DNA from: Schumannella sp. 10F1B-5-1
GTDB lineage: Bacteria; Actinomycetota; Actinomycetes; Actinomycetales; Microbacteriaceae
Assembly (NCBI RefSeq): GCF_006517535.1
Contig: NZ_VHQH01000036.1
Location: 16,638-80,637, forward strand
Direction of reading: 5' to 3'
DNA: 64,000 nucleotides
Part shown: piece by piece, positions 8,601 through 16,349 of the stretch
How positions within the stretch are numbered: the first letter of the stretch is position 1
Layout: every line of letters begins with the position of its first letter
The notes under the pieces: model-generated
What the model saw: the letters and a program-made list of their open reading frames with translations, nothing else
Databases searched by the model: none
Told to the model about the DNA's origin: nothing
Program-made: the position numbers and the translations under genes

Positions 8601-9263
8601 TCCTGGAGCGGTCTCGACGCGCAGAGCCACTACCTCGGCATCGTGAGCTACGGCGACACCGGCGTGAGCACGGTCGTCGACGTGGCCACGGGCGAGGGCG
8701 GCGGCGAGGAGCCGGGTGCTCCGCAGAACACGGAGCCGCCGACGATCACGGGCACGCCGGTCGTGGGCTCGAAGCTCACCGCCGACCCGGGCGCGTGGGA
8801 TGTCGACGGGCTCGAGTTCGCCTACCAGTGGCAGAAGGACGGCGCCGACATCGCCGGCGCGACGACCGCGACCTACACCCCGAAGAAGGCGGATGCGGGG
8901 GCGGCGCTGACCGTCGTCGTCACCGCCACGAAGGCCGACCTGCCCCCGGGCACGGCGACGAGCGCGCCGGTCACGGTGCTCGCGAAGTCGTCGACCAAGG
9001 TCGACCTGTCGAGCTGGAGCGCCTTCTCGTGGAGCCAGGTGAAGGCGACCGTCAAGGTCACCGGCGCCGCGGGCGGCACCGTGCAGCTGAAGGTCGACGG
9101 CAAGGCCGTCGGCGCTCCGCTCGCGGTCGGCCCGAACGGCAAGGTCGCGACCAAGCTGCCGAAGCTGAGCCGCGGCATCCACAAGATCACGGCCGCGTAC
9201 TCGGGCTCCGACGGCGTCGCGCCGTCGACCAGCCCGGTGGCGTATCTGGTGATCTGGTTCTGA
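5622..9263 (+). CDS. Large secreted subtilisin-family (S8) serine protease
   Basis: 1213 residues. A signal peptide (Arg-rich N-terminus, hydrophobic core, cut near the ASPAGAAPA segment) is followed by an inhibitor I9-like propeptide (about 57-166). The catalytic triad is complete: Asp202 in GVIDSGIAP, His297 in GDGHGSHTAST, Ser627 in SGTSMASPHVAG. A PA-type insert lies about 440-560, before the Ser motif. C-terminal to the catalytic domain are Fn3-like and PPC-like beta domains, then Ig-like modules (about 1030-1120 and 1125-1213) often used for surface or substrate binding. It should degrade extracellular protein. The GTG at 5622 follows AAAAGGACG. It is monocistronic and followed by two hairpins. 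Substrate preference cannot be read from sequence. Confidence 0.95.
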   Translation: MRTTTDPSGRRARGARTAAAALAAAALVAGGLLAASPAGAAPAPVQNSTLPTGIGGQTHLEAGRYIVTLKGDPAASYTGGVNGYAATAPKQGRQLLAGQAPVANYSKHLESEQKSVAKDVGATVDYSYSLTVNAFAADLTAQQAAELRADKRVAALDLDDVHHLTKAVPSTDFLGLSGDDGVWAELGGTDRAGEGVVVGVIDSGIAPENPSFAGDALAGSAGAKPWTAGGSILFQKGDGDLYSGVCQPGKNADQQWTGNECNTKLVGARYYINGWTEARAGTPDIGEYISPRDGDGHGSHTASTAAGNADVAASVSGRDYGTISGVAPAAKVAMYKACWSGPDAASEDDDGCASSDLIAAIEQATRDGVDVINYSIGGGSATTTVSPTDIAFLGAASAGIFVAASAGNDGPGASTLDNAAPWETTVAASTIPTYYATATFPGQPTPNAFAGASVTVTEKVEAEVVYAGDIGAAGVADPTLCQPGDLDPAKATGKIVVCDRGVNARAEKSQVVKDAGGVGMILVNVVEGSIDADDHAVPSVHLDAQYRDAVLTAARTPGQTAVLTPDNTTETQIPTPQLAGFSSRGPVLADGSDILKPDVAAPGVAILADGANAQGEEPTWEFLSGTSMASPHVAGLAALYLGAHPLTTPAEIKSALMTTAYDTVDETGAKYEDPFGQGAGHVDPTKMFSPGLVYLNGPDDWAAYIEGIGYELGDDVNPIDPSQLNLASIAIGQLTAPETITRTVTARTAGTYTADVNGLAGVDATVSPSSFTVAEGESISYTITFDRTTAPVDEWSTGYLSWTSGDTVVRSPLAVKPVSIVAPATVTGTGTSGSVDVEVTPGADGPLSLTTTGLSKGALLPDPTGADPEHSGTGSTGDSYTYDTSVPEGAGFARFDLDALDDAVDLDLTVYRLEGGEPVEGWQSATASGDERVDLDAPTAGDYQVIVDVYDSAGAPTSFDLTVTSVVPAGAAPLTLDPSTIQGVQGEKTSYRASWSGLDAQSHYLGIVSYGDTGVSTVVDVATGEGGGEEPGAPQNTEPPTITGTPVVGSKLTADPGAWDVDGLEFAYQWQKDGADIAGATTATYTPKKADAGAALTVVVTATKADLPPGTATSAPVTVLAKSSTKVDLSSWSAFSWSQVKATVKVTGAAGGTVQLKVDGKAVGAPLAVGPNGKVATKLPKLSRGIHKITAAYSGSDGVAPSTSPVAYLVIWF

Positions 9264-9280
9264 TGGACTAGGCCGACGGT

Positions 9281-9340
9281 GACGGGCTGAGGCCCGTCGC
9301 GACGAACGAGGCCCGCGCGACTCCGTGTTGCGCGGGCTTT
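9281..9340 (+). terminator. Tandem hairpins ending the subtilase transcript
   Basis: A first hairpin GACGGGC-N4-GCCCGTC (9281-9298) is followed by GCCCGCGC-N11-GCGCGGGC ending in TTT (9311-9340). The second has the form of an intrinsic terminator and abuts the operator of the next gene. Confidence 0.75.
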
Positions 9341-9362
9341 GTTCGTACGCTTTACTAACAAA
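9338..9362 (+). promoter_or_regulatory. ROK-type operator at the start of the ROK regulator gene
   Basis: Inverted repeat with 10-bp arms, TTTGTTCGTA and TACTAACAAA, separated by 5 nt, one mismatch. It ends 1 nt before the ATG at 9364. Position and symmetry suggest autoregulation by the ROK repressor it precedes. Confidence 0.55.
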
Positions 9363-9363
9363 C

Positions 9364-10518
9364 ATGTCGACGTCGGATGCAACCGGAGCCACCGCCCTCG
9401 GGCGCGCGCTGCGTCCGCGCACGAAGCTCCTGCCCGAGCACGCCCGCGGCCACAACCGCTCGCTCGTGCTGCAGACGCTGTTCCGCGAGGGCGCGCGCAG
9501 CCGCGCCGACCTCGCCCGTGACACCGGTCTCACCCGCGTCACGGTCTCCGACCTCGTCGCCGAGCTCATCGCCGACGGCTACGTCGTCGAGCTCGGCCAG
9601 CGCGAGGACCCGCGGCCCGGCAAACCCGCGACGCTGCTCGACATCGCCCGCGACGCCCACCAGATCATCGGCGTCGACCTCAGCCAGCACGACTCCTTCC
9701 GCGGCGCCGTGCTCAGCCTCGACGGCGAGGTCGTGCACCGTCGCGAGGTGCCGCTCGACGGCGCCACCGGCGACGACGCGCTCGCCAAGGCGACCGCGCT
9801 GACGCGCGAGCTCGTCGGCCTCGCCGCCGTGCCGGTGCTCGGCATCGGCGTCGGCAGCCCCGGCATCGTCGACCCGGCCGGACGCGTGCAGAGCGCCCCG
9901 AACCTGGGATGGGCGGGCGTCGACCTGCAGGGCGCGCTCGCCGCCGCGACCGACCTGCCCGTCGTCGTGGCCAACGACGCCAACGTCGCGGCGCTCGCCG
10001 AGCACAGCTTCGGGGGCGCATCCAGCGACGTCATGCTCGTCAAGATCGGCCACGGTGTCGGCGCCGGCCTCGTGATCGGCGGCATCGCGCTGCACGGCAG
10101 TCGCTGGGCCGCCGGCGAGATCGGCCACGTCGTCGTCGGCACCGACGGCGGCCCCGAGTGCGTCTGCGGCAAGCGCGGCTGCCTCGAGACCTGGCTGGCC
10201 GCCCCGCGCCTCGACGCCGCGCTCGACGCCGCGGCCGACGACGCCGCGCGCTCCGAGGTGCTGGCGCAGGCAGGCCGCCGCCTCGGCATCGCCCTCGCGC
10301 CCGTCGTGGGCGCCCTCGACCTGGCGGAGATCGTGCTCAGCGCGCCCGCCCACCTGCTTGACGGGCCGCTCCCCGCGGCCACGCTCGAGACCCTCCGCAG
10401 TCGCACCATGGCCGAGTTCCACGACCATGTCGCGCTGCGGGGGAGCGGCCTCGGCGAGGACATCGTGCTGCGGGGATCCGCCGCGCTCGTCCTGGCCGGG
10501 CGCCTCGGGGTCAGCTGA
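9364..10518 (+). CDS. ROK-family transcriptional regulator
   Basis: 384 residues. Residues about 30-75 form a winged helix-turn-helix (SRADLARDTGLTRVTVSDLV), followed by the sugar-kinase-like ROK fold with GIGVGSPGIV, VANDANVAAL, GEIGH and the zinc motif CVCGKRGCLE. Members such as NagC, XylR and Mlc bind sugars or sugar phosphates and release DNA. The ATG at 9364 is chosen because translation above it would run through the previous terminator. The neighbours (importer, GH3, kinase, nagB) suggest it controls amino-sugar uptake. Confidence 0.88.
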   Translation: MSTSDATGATALGRALRPRTKLLPEHARGHNRSLVLQTLFREGARSRADLARDTGLTRVTVSDLVAELIADGYVVELGQREDPRPGKPATLLDIARDAHQIIGVDLSQHDSFRGAVLSLDGEVVHRREVPLDGATGDDALAKATALTRELVGLAAVPVLGIGVGSPGIVDPAGRVQSAPNLGWAGVDLQGALAAATDLPVVVANDANVAALAEHSFGGASSDVMLVKIGHGVGAGLVIGGIALHGSRWAAGEIGHVVVGTDGGPECVCGKRGCLETWLAAPRLDAALDAAADDAARSEVLAQAGRRLGIALAPVVGALDLAEIVLSAPAHLLDGPLPAATLETLRSRTMAEFHDHVALRGSGLGEDIVLRGSAALVLAGRLGVS

Positions 10519-10681
10519 CCCCGCCGCCCTCGGCACCGCATCCCGGCGCCGTCGGCGGCATCGCACCACCGCACCTGCACCACCCGCACCACACCTGCAC
10601 CACCGCACCACCACCCGCACCGTCGCGGACTCGGCACTCCCGACCCCGCACGGCACATCGCCCTAGGAAAGGAACTACGAG
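10519..10681 (+). promoter_or_regulatory. CA-rich leader before the first sugar-binding protein gene
   Basis: This gap holds a low-complexity run of GCACC/CCACC units (about 10561-10622) nearly free of T and poor in G on this strand. Then come the 14-mer CATCGCCCTAGGAA (10656-10669) and the ribosome binding site AGGAAAGGAA. The 14-mer recurs exactly at 12003-12016. Confidence 0.4.
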
Positions 10682-11950
10682 ATGCGGAAGTTCAGCATCG
10701 TCGCGGCCACGGCACTCGTCGCGGCCGCCGGACTCGTGCTCTCCGGCTGCGCTGCCGGAGGCAGCGGCGGAAGCGACAAGGCCGAGATCCGGGTCTGGCT
10801 CAACGGCACGGACACCCCCAAGGAGGCGCGCGAGTACCTCGTGAAGACCTTCGAGAAGCAGAACCCCGGCTCGACCCTGAAGATCGAGGAGCAGAGCTGG
10901 ACCGGACTGGTCGACAAGCTCACCACCTCGCTCTCGGGCAGCGACAGCCCCGACGTCGTCGAGGTCGGCAACACCCAGTCGCCCGCCTTCACCTCGGTCG
11001 GCGCCTTCATGGACCTGACCGACAAGAAGGATGAGCTCGGCGGCGACGACCTGCTGCCCGGCTTCGTCGAGGCCGGCAGCTACGACGGCAAGTTCTACGC
11101 CGCGCCGTACTACTCGGGCGCCCGCCTGGTCTTCTACCGCAAGGACATGTTCGCCGCGGCCGGCCTCGAGGCGCCGAAGACGCTCGACGAGTACGTCGCC
11201 GACGGCGAGAAGCTCGCGAGCGCGAACGCCGGCGTCTCGGGCATCTACGCCCCCGGCAAGGACTGGTACAACGCCCTGCCCTACATCTGGGAGAACGGCG
11301 GCGAGATCGCGACCGAGAAGGGCGGGAAGTGGACCTCGCAGTTCTCGAGCGCCGAGTCGGTCGCCGGAATCGAGCAGCTGCAGCAAGTCTATGAGAAGGC
11401 CTCCCTCGCCCCGAAGGACGGCGACGAGACCAACCCGCAGGTGCCCTACTGCGCCAACCAGGTCGCTCAGCTGAGCGCCCCGAGCTGGGTCAAGTGGTCG
11501 ATCCTCGCGGCCGCCGACAGCGACACCCCCGGCTGCCCCGACCAGGAGGCCAACCTCGGCGTCTTCGCCCTGCCGGGCAAGGACGGCGGCGCGGCTCACG
11601 TGTTCGCCGGCGGATCGAACATCGCCATCTCGAACAAGTCGGCCCACAAGGACCTGGCCTACGACGCGCTCAAGATCATGCTGAGCGACGACTACCAGAC
11701 GATCCTCGGCAAGAACGGCCTCGTGCCCGCCAAGCAGTCGCTCGCGTCGACCCTCGGCACCGACGAGGTCGCGAAGGCCACGGCCGAGGCGGCCGCGAAC
11801 GCCAAGCTCACCCCGGCCTCGCCGAAGTGGGCCGATGTCGAGTCGAGCCAGCTGCTGCAGGACTTCTTCTCGGCTGTCGCGCAGGGCGGCGACGTGAAGA
11901 GCCTCGCGACGGAGCTCGACAAGAAGATCGACGACATCCTCAACAAGTGA
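10682..11950 (+). CDS. Sugar ABC transporter substrate-binding lipoprotein (importer 1)
   Basis: 422 residues, extracytoplasmic solute-binding protein family 1. Lipobox LSGC at Cys23. The fold is recognisable from AEIRVWLNGTD, the clamp region VFYRKDMFAAAGLEAPKTLDEY and the late KSLATELDKKIDDIL. It captures a sugar or oligosaccharide for the MalFG-type permease genes that follow. The adjoining GH3 hexosaminidase and Nag genes point to GlcNAc oligosaccharides or muropeptide sugars, but the ligand is inferred. A strong intercistronic hairpin follows, which typically keeps binding-protein mRNA more abundant than permease mRNA. Confidence 0.9.
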   Translation: MRKFSIVAATALVAAAGLVLSGCAAGGSGGSDKAEIRVWLNGTDTPKEAREYLVKTFEKQNPGSTLKIEEQSWTGLVDKLTTSLSGSDSPDVVEVGNTQSPAFTSVGAFMDLTDKKDELGGDDLLPGFVEAGSYDGKFYAAPYYSGARLVFYRKDMFAAAGLEAPKTLDEYVADGEKLASANAGVSGIYAPGKDWYNALPYIWENGGEIATEKGGKWTSQFSSAESVAGIEQLQQVYEKASLAPKDGDETNPQVPYCANQVAQLSAPSWVKWSILAAADSDTPGCPDQEANLGVFALPGKDGGAAHVFAGGSNIAISNKSAHKDLAYDALKIMLSDDYQTILGKNGLVPAKQSLASTLGTDEVAKATAEAAANAKLTPASPKWADVESSQLLQDFFSAVAQGGDVKSLATELDKKIDDILNK

Positions 11951-11955
11951 CCCCA

Positions 11956-11990
11956 CCGAGTGGGCGGTGGTTCCATCACCGCCCACTCGG
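11956..11990 (+). promoter_or_regulatory. Intercistronic hairpin after the binding-protein gene
   Basis: A perfect 14-bp stem (11956-11969 with 11977-11990) and a 7-nt loop, without a T-run. It probably protects the upstream mRNA or partly stops transcription before the permease genes. Confidence 0.65.
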
Positions 11991-12056
11991 CCTGACCGTG
12001 GCCATCGCCCTAGGAAGGTGAGGTCACGCGGCCCACAGTAGTAGGAGCCCCTCCCC

Positions 12057-12974
12057 ATGTCTCTCGTCGCCAAGACGAAAACCCCCCGTCGCGTCGGCTT
12101 CGCCCCCTTCGCCCTGCTCGTGCCGGGCACCGCGGTGCTCGCCGTCGTGGTCGGCTGGCCGCTCATCCAGCTGCTCATCCAGTCGTTCCAGGAGTACGGC
12201 CGCGCCCAGGTCTTCGGCGCCCCGGCCCCCTTCATCGGCCTCGGCAACTACGTCGAGGTGCTGACGGACCAGAAGTTCTGGAACGTGCTCGGCCGCAGCG
12301 TGCTGTTCTGCCTCGTCTGCGTCGTCGTCACGATCGTGCTCGGCACCCTCGTGGCGCTGCTGATGCAGCGGCTCAACAAGTTCTTCCGCACCCTGGTGTC
12401 GATCGGCCTGCTGCTCGCCTGGGCGATGCCGCCGCTGTCGGCGACCTTCGTCTGGGGATGGGTCTTCGACACCCAGTACGGCATCGCCAACTACCTGATC
12501 ACCCAGGTCTCCGGCGTCGACTTCATGGGCCACTCCTGGCTCATCTCGGCGCTCGGCTTCTTCTTCGTCGCCGGCATCGTGGTCGTCTGGGGCGCCGTGC
12601 CCTTCGTCGCCTTCACGGTCTACGCCGGCCTCACCCAGGTGCCGGACGAGGTCATCGAGGCGGCGCAGCTCGACGGCGCCGGCGCGGTCGCGCGCTTCCG
12701 CCTCATCGTGCTGCCCTATCTGCGCTCGATCTTCCTGGTGCTCATCGTGCTCAGCGTCATCTGGGATCTGCGCGTCTTCGCCCAGATCAAGGCGCTGCAG
12801 ACGATCGGCGGCTCCGTCGCCGACACCTCCACGATCGGCGTCTACATCTACGAGACCTCGCTCGCCAACGGCGAGTACGGCACGGGCGGCGCGATCGCGG
12901 TCATCCTGGTGCTGATCCTCATGGCGGTCTCGTTCGTCTACATCCGCCAGAGCCTGAAGGAGGACGAGGCATGA
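12057..12974 (+). CDS. Sugar ABC transporter permease, MalF type (importer 1)
   Basis: 305 residues with six predicted membrane helices. The EAA loop that docks the ATPase reads EAAQLDGAGAVARFRLIVLP, close to the family EAAxxDGA-x8-IxLP. It forms a heterodimeric channel with the next gene product, whose ATG overlaps this stop (ATGA at 12971). No ATPase gene is present in the operon, so it probably uses a shared MsiK-like ATPase encoded elsewhere. Confidence 0.92.
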   Translation: MSLVAKTKTPRRVGFAPFALLVPGTAVLAVVVGWPLIQLLIQSFQEYGRAQVFGAPAPFIGLGNYVEVLTDQKFWNVLGRSVLFCLVCVVVTIVLGTLVALLMQRLNKFFRTLVSIGLLLAWAMPPLSATFVWGWVFDTQYGIANYLITQVSGVDFMGHSWLISALGFFFVAGIVVVWGAVPFVAFTVYAGLTQVPDEVIEAAQLDGAGAVARFRLIVLPYLRSIFLVLIVLSVIWDLRVFAQIKALQTIGGSVADTSTIGVYIYETSLANGEYGTGGAIAVILVLILMAVSFVYIRQSLKEDEA

Positions 12975-13927
12975 CCGCCGTCGTCTCGACCCCCACGCGC
13001 CCCGACTCGGCGTCGCCGTCGGCGCCGAAGTCCGCCCCGCCCTCCGGCCGCGCCACCACGGCGGCCGGCGGGCGGGTGGCCCGGCGCCGCCGCATCCGGC
13101 CCTCGTCGATCGTGCTCAGCGCGGTCGCGGTGATCGTCTTCGTGCTCTCGGTGTTCCCGGTCTACTGGATGGTCAACTCCTCCTTCCTGCCGAACAACCT
13201 CGTGCGCGGATCGGTGCCGCACTTCTTCCCCGACGAGTTCACGCTGCGCAACTACGCGCTCGTGCTCTTCGGCGACACCCGCACGCCGTTCCTGCCGGCG
13301 CTGCTGAACTCGATCGGCACGACCGTCATCACGGTCGGCGTCGCGCTCGTGTTCGCGTTCCTCGCGGCGCTCGCCGTGACGCGCTTCCGCTTCCGCGGCC
13401 GCCGTTCGTTCGTCATCGCGATCCTGGTCGTGCAGATGATCCCGGGCGAGGCGATGATCATCTCGACCTACCGCCTGCTCGAGGGCTGGAACCTGCTCAA
13501 CTCGATCATCGGCCTGAGCCTGGTCTACGTCGCGACCGTGCTGCCGTTCACGATCTGGACGCTGCGCGGCTTCGTCAACGGCGTGCCCGCCGAGCTCGAG
13601 GAGGCCGCCATGATCGACGGCTGCTCGCGCACCGGCGCGTTCTGGCGCATCACCTTCCCGCTGCTCGCTCCCGGACTCATCGCGACCGGCGTGTTCGGCT
13701 TCATCCAGGCCTGGAACGAGTTCGTGTTCGCGCTCGTCGTGATGAGCGACGACAGCGCGCACACCCTGCCCGTCTGGCTGCGCACCTTCGTGCAGGCCAA
13801 CACGACGACGAACTGGGCGGCGATCATGGCCGGCTCGACGCTCGTCGCGATCCCGGTGGTCGTGTTCTTCCTCATCGTGCAGGGCCGCATGACGAGCGGC
13901 CTCGTCTCCGGGGCGGTGAAGGGATGA
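12971..13927 (+). CDS. Sugar ABC transporter permease, MalG type (importer 1)
   Basis: 318 residues. A Pro/Ser/Ala-rich cytoplasmic N-terminus precedes six membrane helices. The EAA loop is EEAAMIDGCSRTGAFWRITFPLL. The ATG at 12971 overlaps the previous stop, and its own stop overlaps the GH3 start (ATGA at 13924), so the genes are translationally coupled. Confidence 0.92.
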   Translation: MTAVVSTPTRPDSASPSAPKSAPPSGRATTAAGGRVARRRRIRPSSIVLSAVAVIVFVLSVFPVYWMVNSSFLPNNLVRGSVPHFFPDEFTLRNYALVLFGDTRTPFLPALLNSIGTTVITVGVALVFAFLAALAVTRFRFRGRRSFVIAILVVQMIPGEAMIISTYRLLEGWNLLNSIIGLSLVYVATVLPFTIWTLRGFVNGVPAELEEAAMIDGCSRTGAFWRITFPLLAPGLIATGVFGFIQAWNEFVFALVVMSDDSAHTLPVWLRTFVQANTTTNWAAIMAGSTLVAIPVVVFFLIVQGRMTSGLVSGAVKG

Positions 13928-15417
13928 GCGTGCTCGGCACCCTGCTGCCCGGCTTCGTCGGCACGACCCTGCCCGATTGGCTGGATGCGCGACTGCGCGA
14001 CGGTCTCGCCGGCGTCTGCCTGTTCGGCGAGAACATCGTCGATCCCGCCCAGACGCGCGCGCTCACCGACGCGATCCGCGCCGCCAACCCGCGCGCGATC
14101 ATCGCGATCGACGAGGAGGGCGGCGACGTCACCCGGCTGCACGCCGCGACCGGGGCGCCGTTCCCAGGCAACGCCGTGCTCGGCCGGCTGGATGACGCCG
14201 ACCTCACTGGCGCGGTCGGCGCGGCCGTCGCCCACGAGCTCGCCGCCGCCGGCGTGAACCTCAACTTCGCGCCCGACGTCGACGTCAACTCCAACCCCGA
14301 CAACCCGGTGATCGGCGTGCGCAGCTTCGGGGCGGATGCGCCGCTCGTGTCGCGGCACAGCTCCGCCTGGATCGCCGCGCACGAGGCCGCGGGCGTCGCC
14401 GTGAGCGCGAAGCACTTCCCCGGCCACGGCGACACCGCCCAGGACTCGCACCTGGCGCTGCCGATCGTCGAGGCGACCCGCGACGAGCTCGACGCCCGCG
14501 AGCTGCCGCCCTTCGTGGCGTCGATCGCCGCCGGCGCGCGCACGATCATGAGCTCGCACATCGTCGTGCCCGCCCTCGACGGGCCCGAGACCCCCGCGAC
14601 CTTCTCGCGGGCCGTGCTCGACGACCTCCTGCGGAGCCGCCTGGGCTTCCAGGGGGTCGTCGTGTCCGATGCGCTCGACATGGCGGGCGCGAGCGGCGAG
14701 GTCGGCATCCCGCGGGCCGCCGCTCTGGCTCTCGACGCCGGCTGCGACCTGCTGTGCATCGGCACCCGCAACACCGATGAGCAGCTGTCGCTGATCGCGG
14801 CGGCCGTCGATGCGGCGATCGCCCGCGGCGAGCTCGACCGTACGCGCGTCGACGACGCGGCCGCACGGGTCGCCGCGCTCGGCACGGCGCTCGCTGCGAC
14901 CGTTCCCGGCGGCGCGGAGCTGCCGGCCGAGGGCGGCTGGAGCGCCGCCGCCCCGCCCGTGCCGGCCGAGCGCATCCGCGACGCCTTCGAGGTGAAGCCT
15001 GGTGTGCGACCCGCCGAGGGTGCGACCCTGGTGAGCATCGAGACCACCGTGAACATCGCCGTCGGTCACTCCCCGTGGGGGGTCGCCGCGGCCGGGGGCG
15101 CGGTCACGCCGGTGTCGGCGGCGGGGCTCGGCGCGGGTGCGGATGCGGGCTCGGCTGCGGCGTCGACTGCGGCGTCGACCGCGGTTCGGGATGCGCTCGC
15201 CGCGCTGCCTGACGGACCGCTCGTGCTGATCGGCAAGGACAACCACCGGCACGAGGGCGTGCGCGAGCTGATCGACGCCGCCCGCGCCGAGCGTCCGGGC
15301 ACGATCGCGATCGACATGGGGTGGCCGTCGCCCGACCGGGCCTATGCCGACGTCGCCACCTTCGGCGCCTCGCGCATCGTCGGGGCCGCGCTGCTCGACT
15401 GGCTGGCCGCGCCGTGA
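13924..15417 (+). CDS. Glycoside hydrolase family 3, beta-N-acetylhexosaminidase (NagZ-like)
   Basis: 497 residues, no signal peptide, so cytoplasmic. It carries the NagZ-type motif KHFPGHGDTAQDSH (residues 163-176), whose last His is the general acid/base in bacterial GH3 N-acetylglucosaminidases, and the nucleophile Asp249 in VVVSDALDMAG. It should release GlcNAc from imported beta-linked oligosaccharides or muropeptides. The C-terminal roughly 150 residues form a second domain with an Ala/Gly-rich insert. It is coupled by overlapping codons to the permease before it and the kinase after it. Confidence 0.88.
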   Translation: MSVLGTLLPGFVGTTLPDWLDARLRDGLAGVCLFGENIVDPAQTRALTDAIRAANPRAIIAIDEEGGDVTRLHAATGAPFPGNAVLGRLDDADLTGAVGAAVAHELAAAGVNLNFAPDVDVNSNPDNPVIGVRSFGADAPLVSRHSSAWIAAHEAAGVAVSAKHFPGHGDTAQDSHLALPIVEATRDELDARELPPFVASIAAGARTIMSSHIVVPALDGPETPATFSRAVLDDLLRSRLGFQGVVVSDALDMAGASGEVGIPRAAALALDAGCDLLCIGTRNTDEQLSLIAAAVDAAIARGELDRTRVDDAAARVAALGTALAATVPGGAELPAEGGWSAAAPPVPAERIRDAFEVKPGVRPAEGATLVSIETTVNIAVGHSPWGVAAAGGAVTPVSAAGLGAGADAGSAAASTAASTAVRDALAALPDGPLVLIGKDNHRHEGVRELIDAARAERPGTIAIDMGWPSPDRAYADVATFGASRIVGAALLDWLAAP

Positions 15418-16349
15418 GGATCGGCATCGACATCGGCGGCACCAAGACCCACGCGGTGCTCGTCGGCGACAACGGCGCCGTGATCGCCGAGAGCCGCAAG
15501 CCCACCGGCTTCGGGGCCGACGAGGTCATCACGACCGCCGCGGCGGTCGTCGCGGAGCTGGCCGAGGCCGAGCCCGAGGGGGTCGCCGCGGCGCGCTCGG
15601 TCGGCGTCGGCATCCCCGGCGCCGTCGACGACCTCGGCCGCGTGCGGCACGCCGTCAACCTCGGTCTCGAAGGTCTCGACCTCGGCGCGCGCCTCGGTGC
15701 CGCCCTCGGCCGGCCGGTGCGCGTCGCCAACGACGTCAACGCCGCCGCGCTCGGCGTCTACTCGCTCGTCGAGCACGGCCCCAGCCACTCGATGGCCTAC
15801 CTCAACCTCGGCACCGGACTCGCGGCGGGCCTCGTGCTCGACGGCCGGCTCTGGCGCGGCTCGCGCGGCGTCGCGGGCGAGATCGGGCACATCCCGGTCG
15901 ACCCCGACGGGCCCGTCTGCCCCTGCGGCCAGCGCGGCTGCCTCGAGCTCAGCGCCTCCGGCTCGGCCGTCGCCCGCCTCTGGCCGAGCGACGACCCCAA
16001 GCCCGTGCGCGCGCTCTACCTCTCCGCCGACGACGGGGATGCGCAGGCCATCGCCGTGCGCGACAAGCTCGAGACCAATGTGGCGGCGGCGGTGCGCATC
16101 CTGGTGCTGACCGTCGACGTCGACCGCGTCGTGATCGGCGGCGGCGTCAGCTCGCTCGGCGACCGGCTGCTCGAGGGCGTGCGCGGCGTGCTCACGCGCT
16201 GGGCCGACGCCTCGCCGTTCCTGCGCATGCAGGATCTGCCCTCGCGCGTCGACCTGCTGCCGCGCGGATTCCCGGCCGCGGCCGTCGGCGCGGCGCTGAT
16301 CGGCGTCGAGCCGCAACACCTCCCCACCCCCGAGAACGGAGGCCGCTGA
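15414..16349 (+). CDS. ROK-family sugar kinase, probable N-acetylglucosamine kinase
   Basis: 311 residues. It starts with the phosphate-binding motif IGIDIGGTKTHAVLV and has no DNA-binding domain, unlike the two ROK regulators nearby. It keeps VANDVNAAAL, GEIGH and the zinc motif CPCGQRGCLE. The GTG at 15414 overlaps the GH3 stop (GTGA). Between a hexosaminidase and nagB it most likely phosphorylates GlcNAc to GlcNAc-6-phosphate, the NagA substrate. Glucose or another hexose remains possible. Confidence 0.85.
   Translation: MRIGIDIGGTKTHAVLVGDNGAVIAESRKPTGFGADEVITTAAAVVAELAEAEPEGVAAARSVGVGIPGAVDDLGRVRHAVNLGLEGLDLGARLGAALGRPVRVANDVNAAALGVYSLVEHGPSHSMAYLNLGTGLAAGLVLDGRLWRGSRGVAGEIGHIPVDPDGPVCPCGQRGCLELSASGSAVARLWPSDDPKPVRALYLSADDGDAQAIAVRDKLETNVAAAVRILVLTVDVDRVVIGGGVSSLGDRLLEGVRGVLTRWADASPFLRMQDLPSRVDLLPRGFPAAAVGAALIGVEPQHLPTPENGGR

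Noticed and set aside
5619-9569. Reading frame of over 1300 codons on the minus strand opposite the subtilase gene
   Set aside because: It is the antisense shadow of a well-supported protease, with an Arg/Gly/Val-rich composition and no domain. Long antisense frames are common at this GC content.
10561-10622. Small basic or His-rich gene in the CA-rich leader
   Set aside because: Simple GCACC repeats with no start, ribosome site or codon structure.
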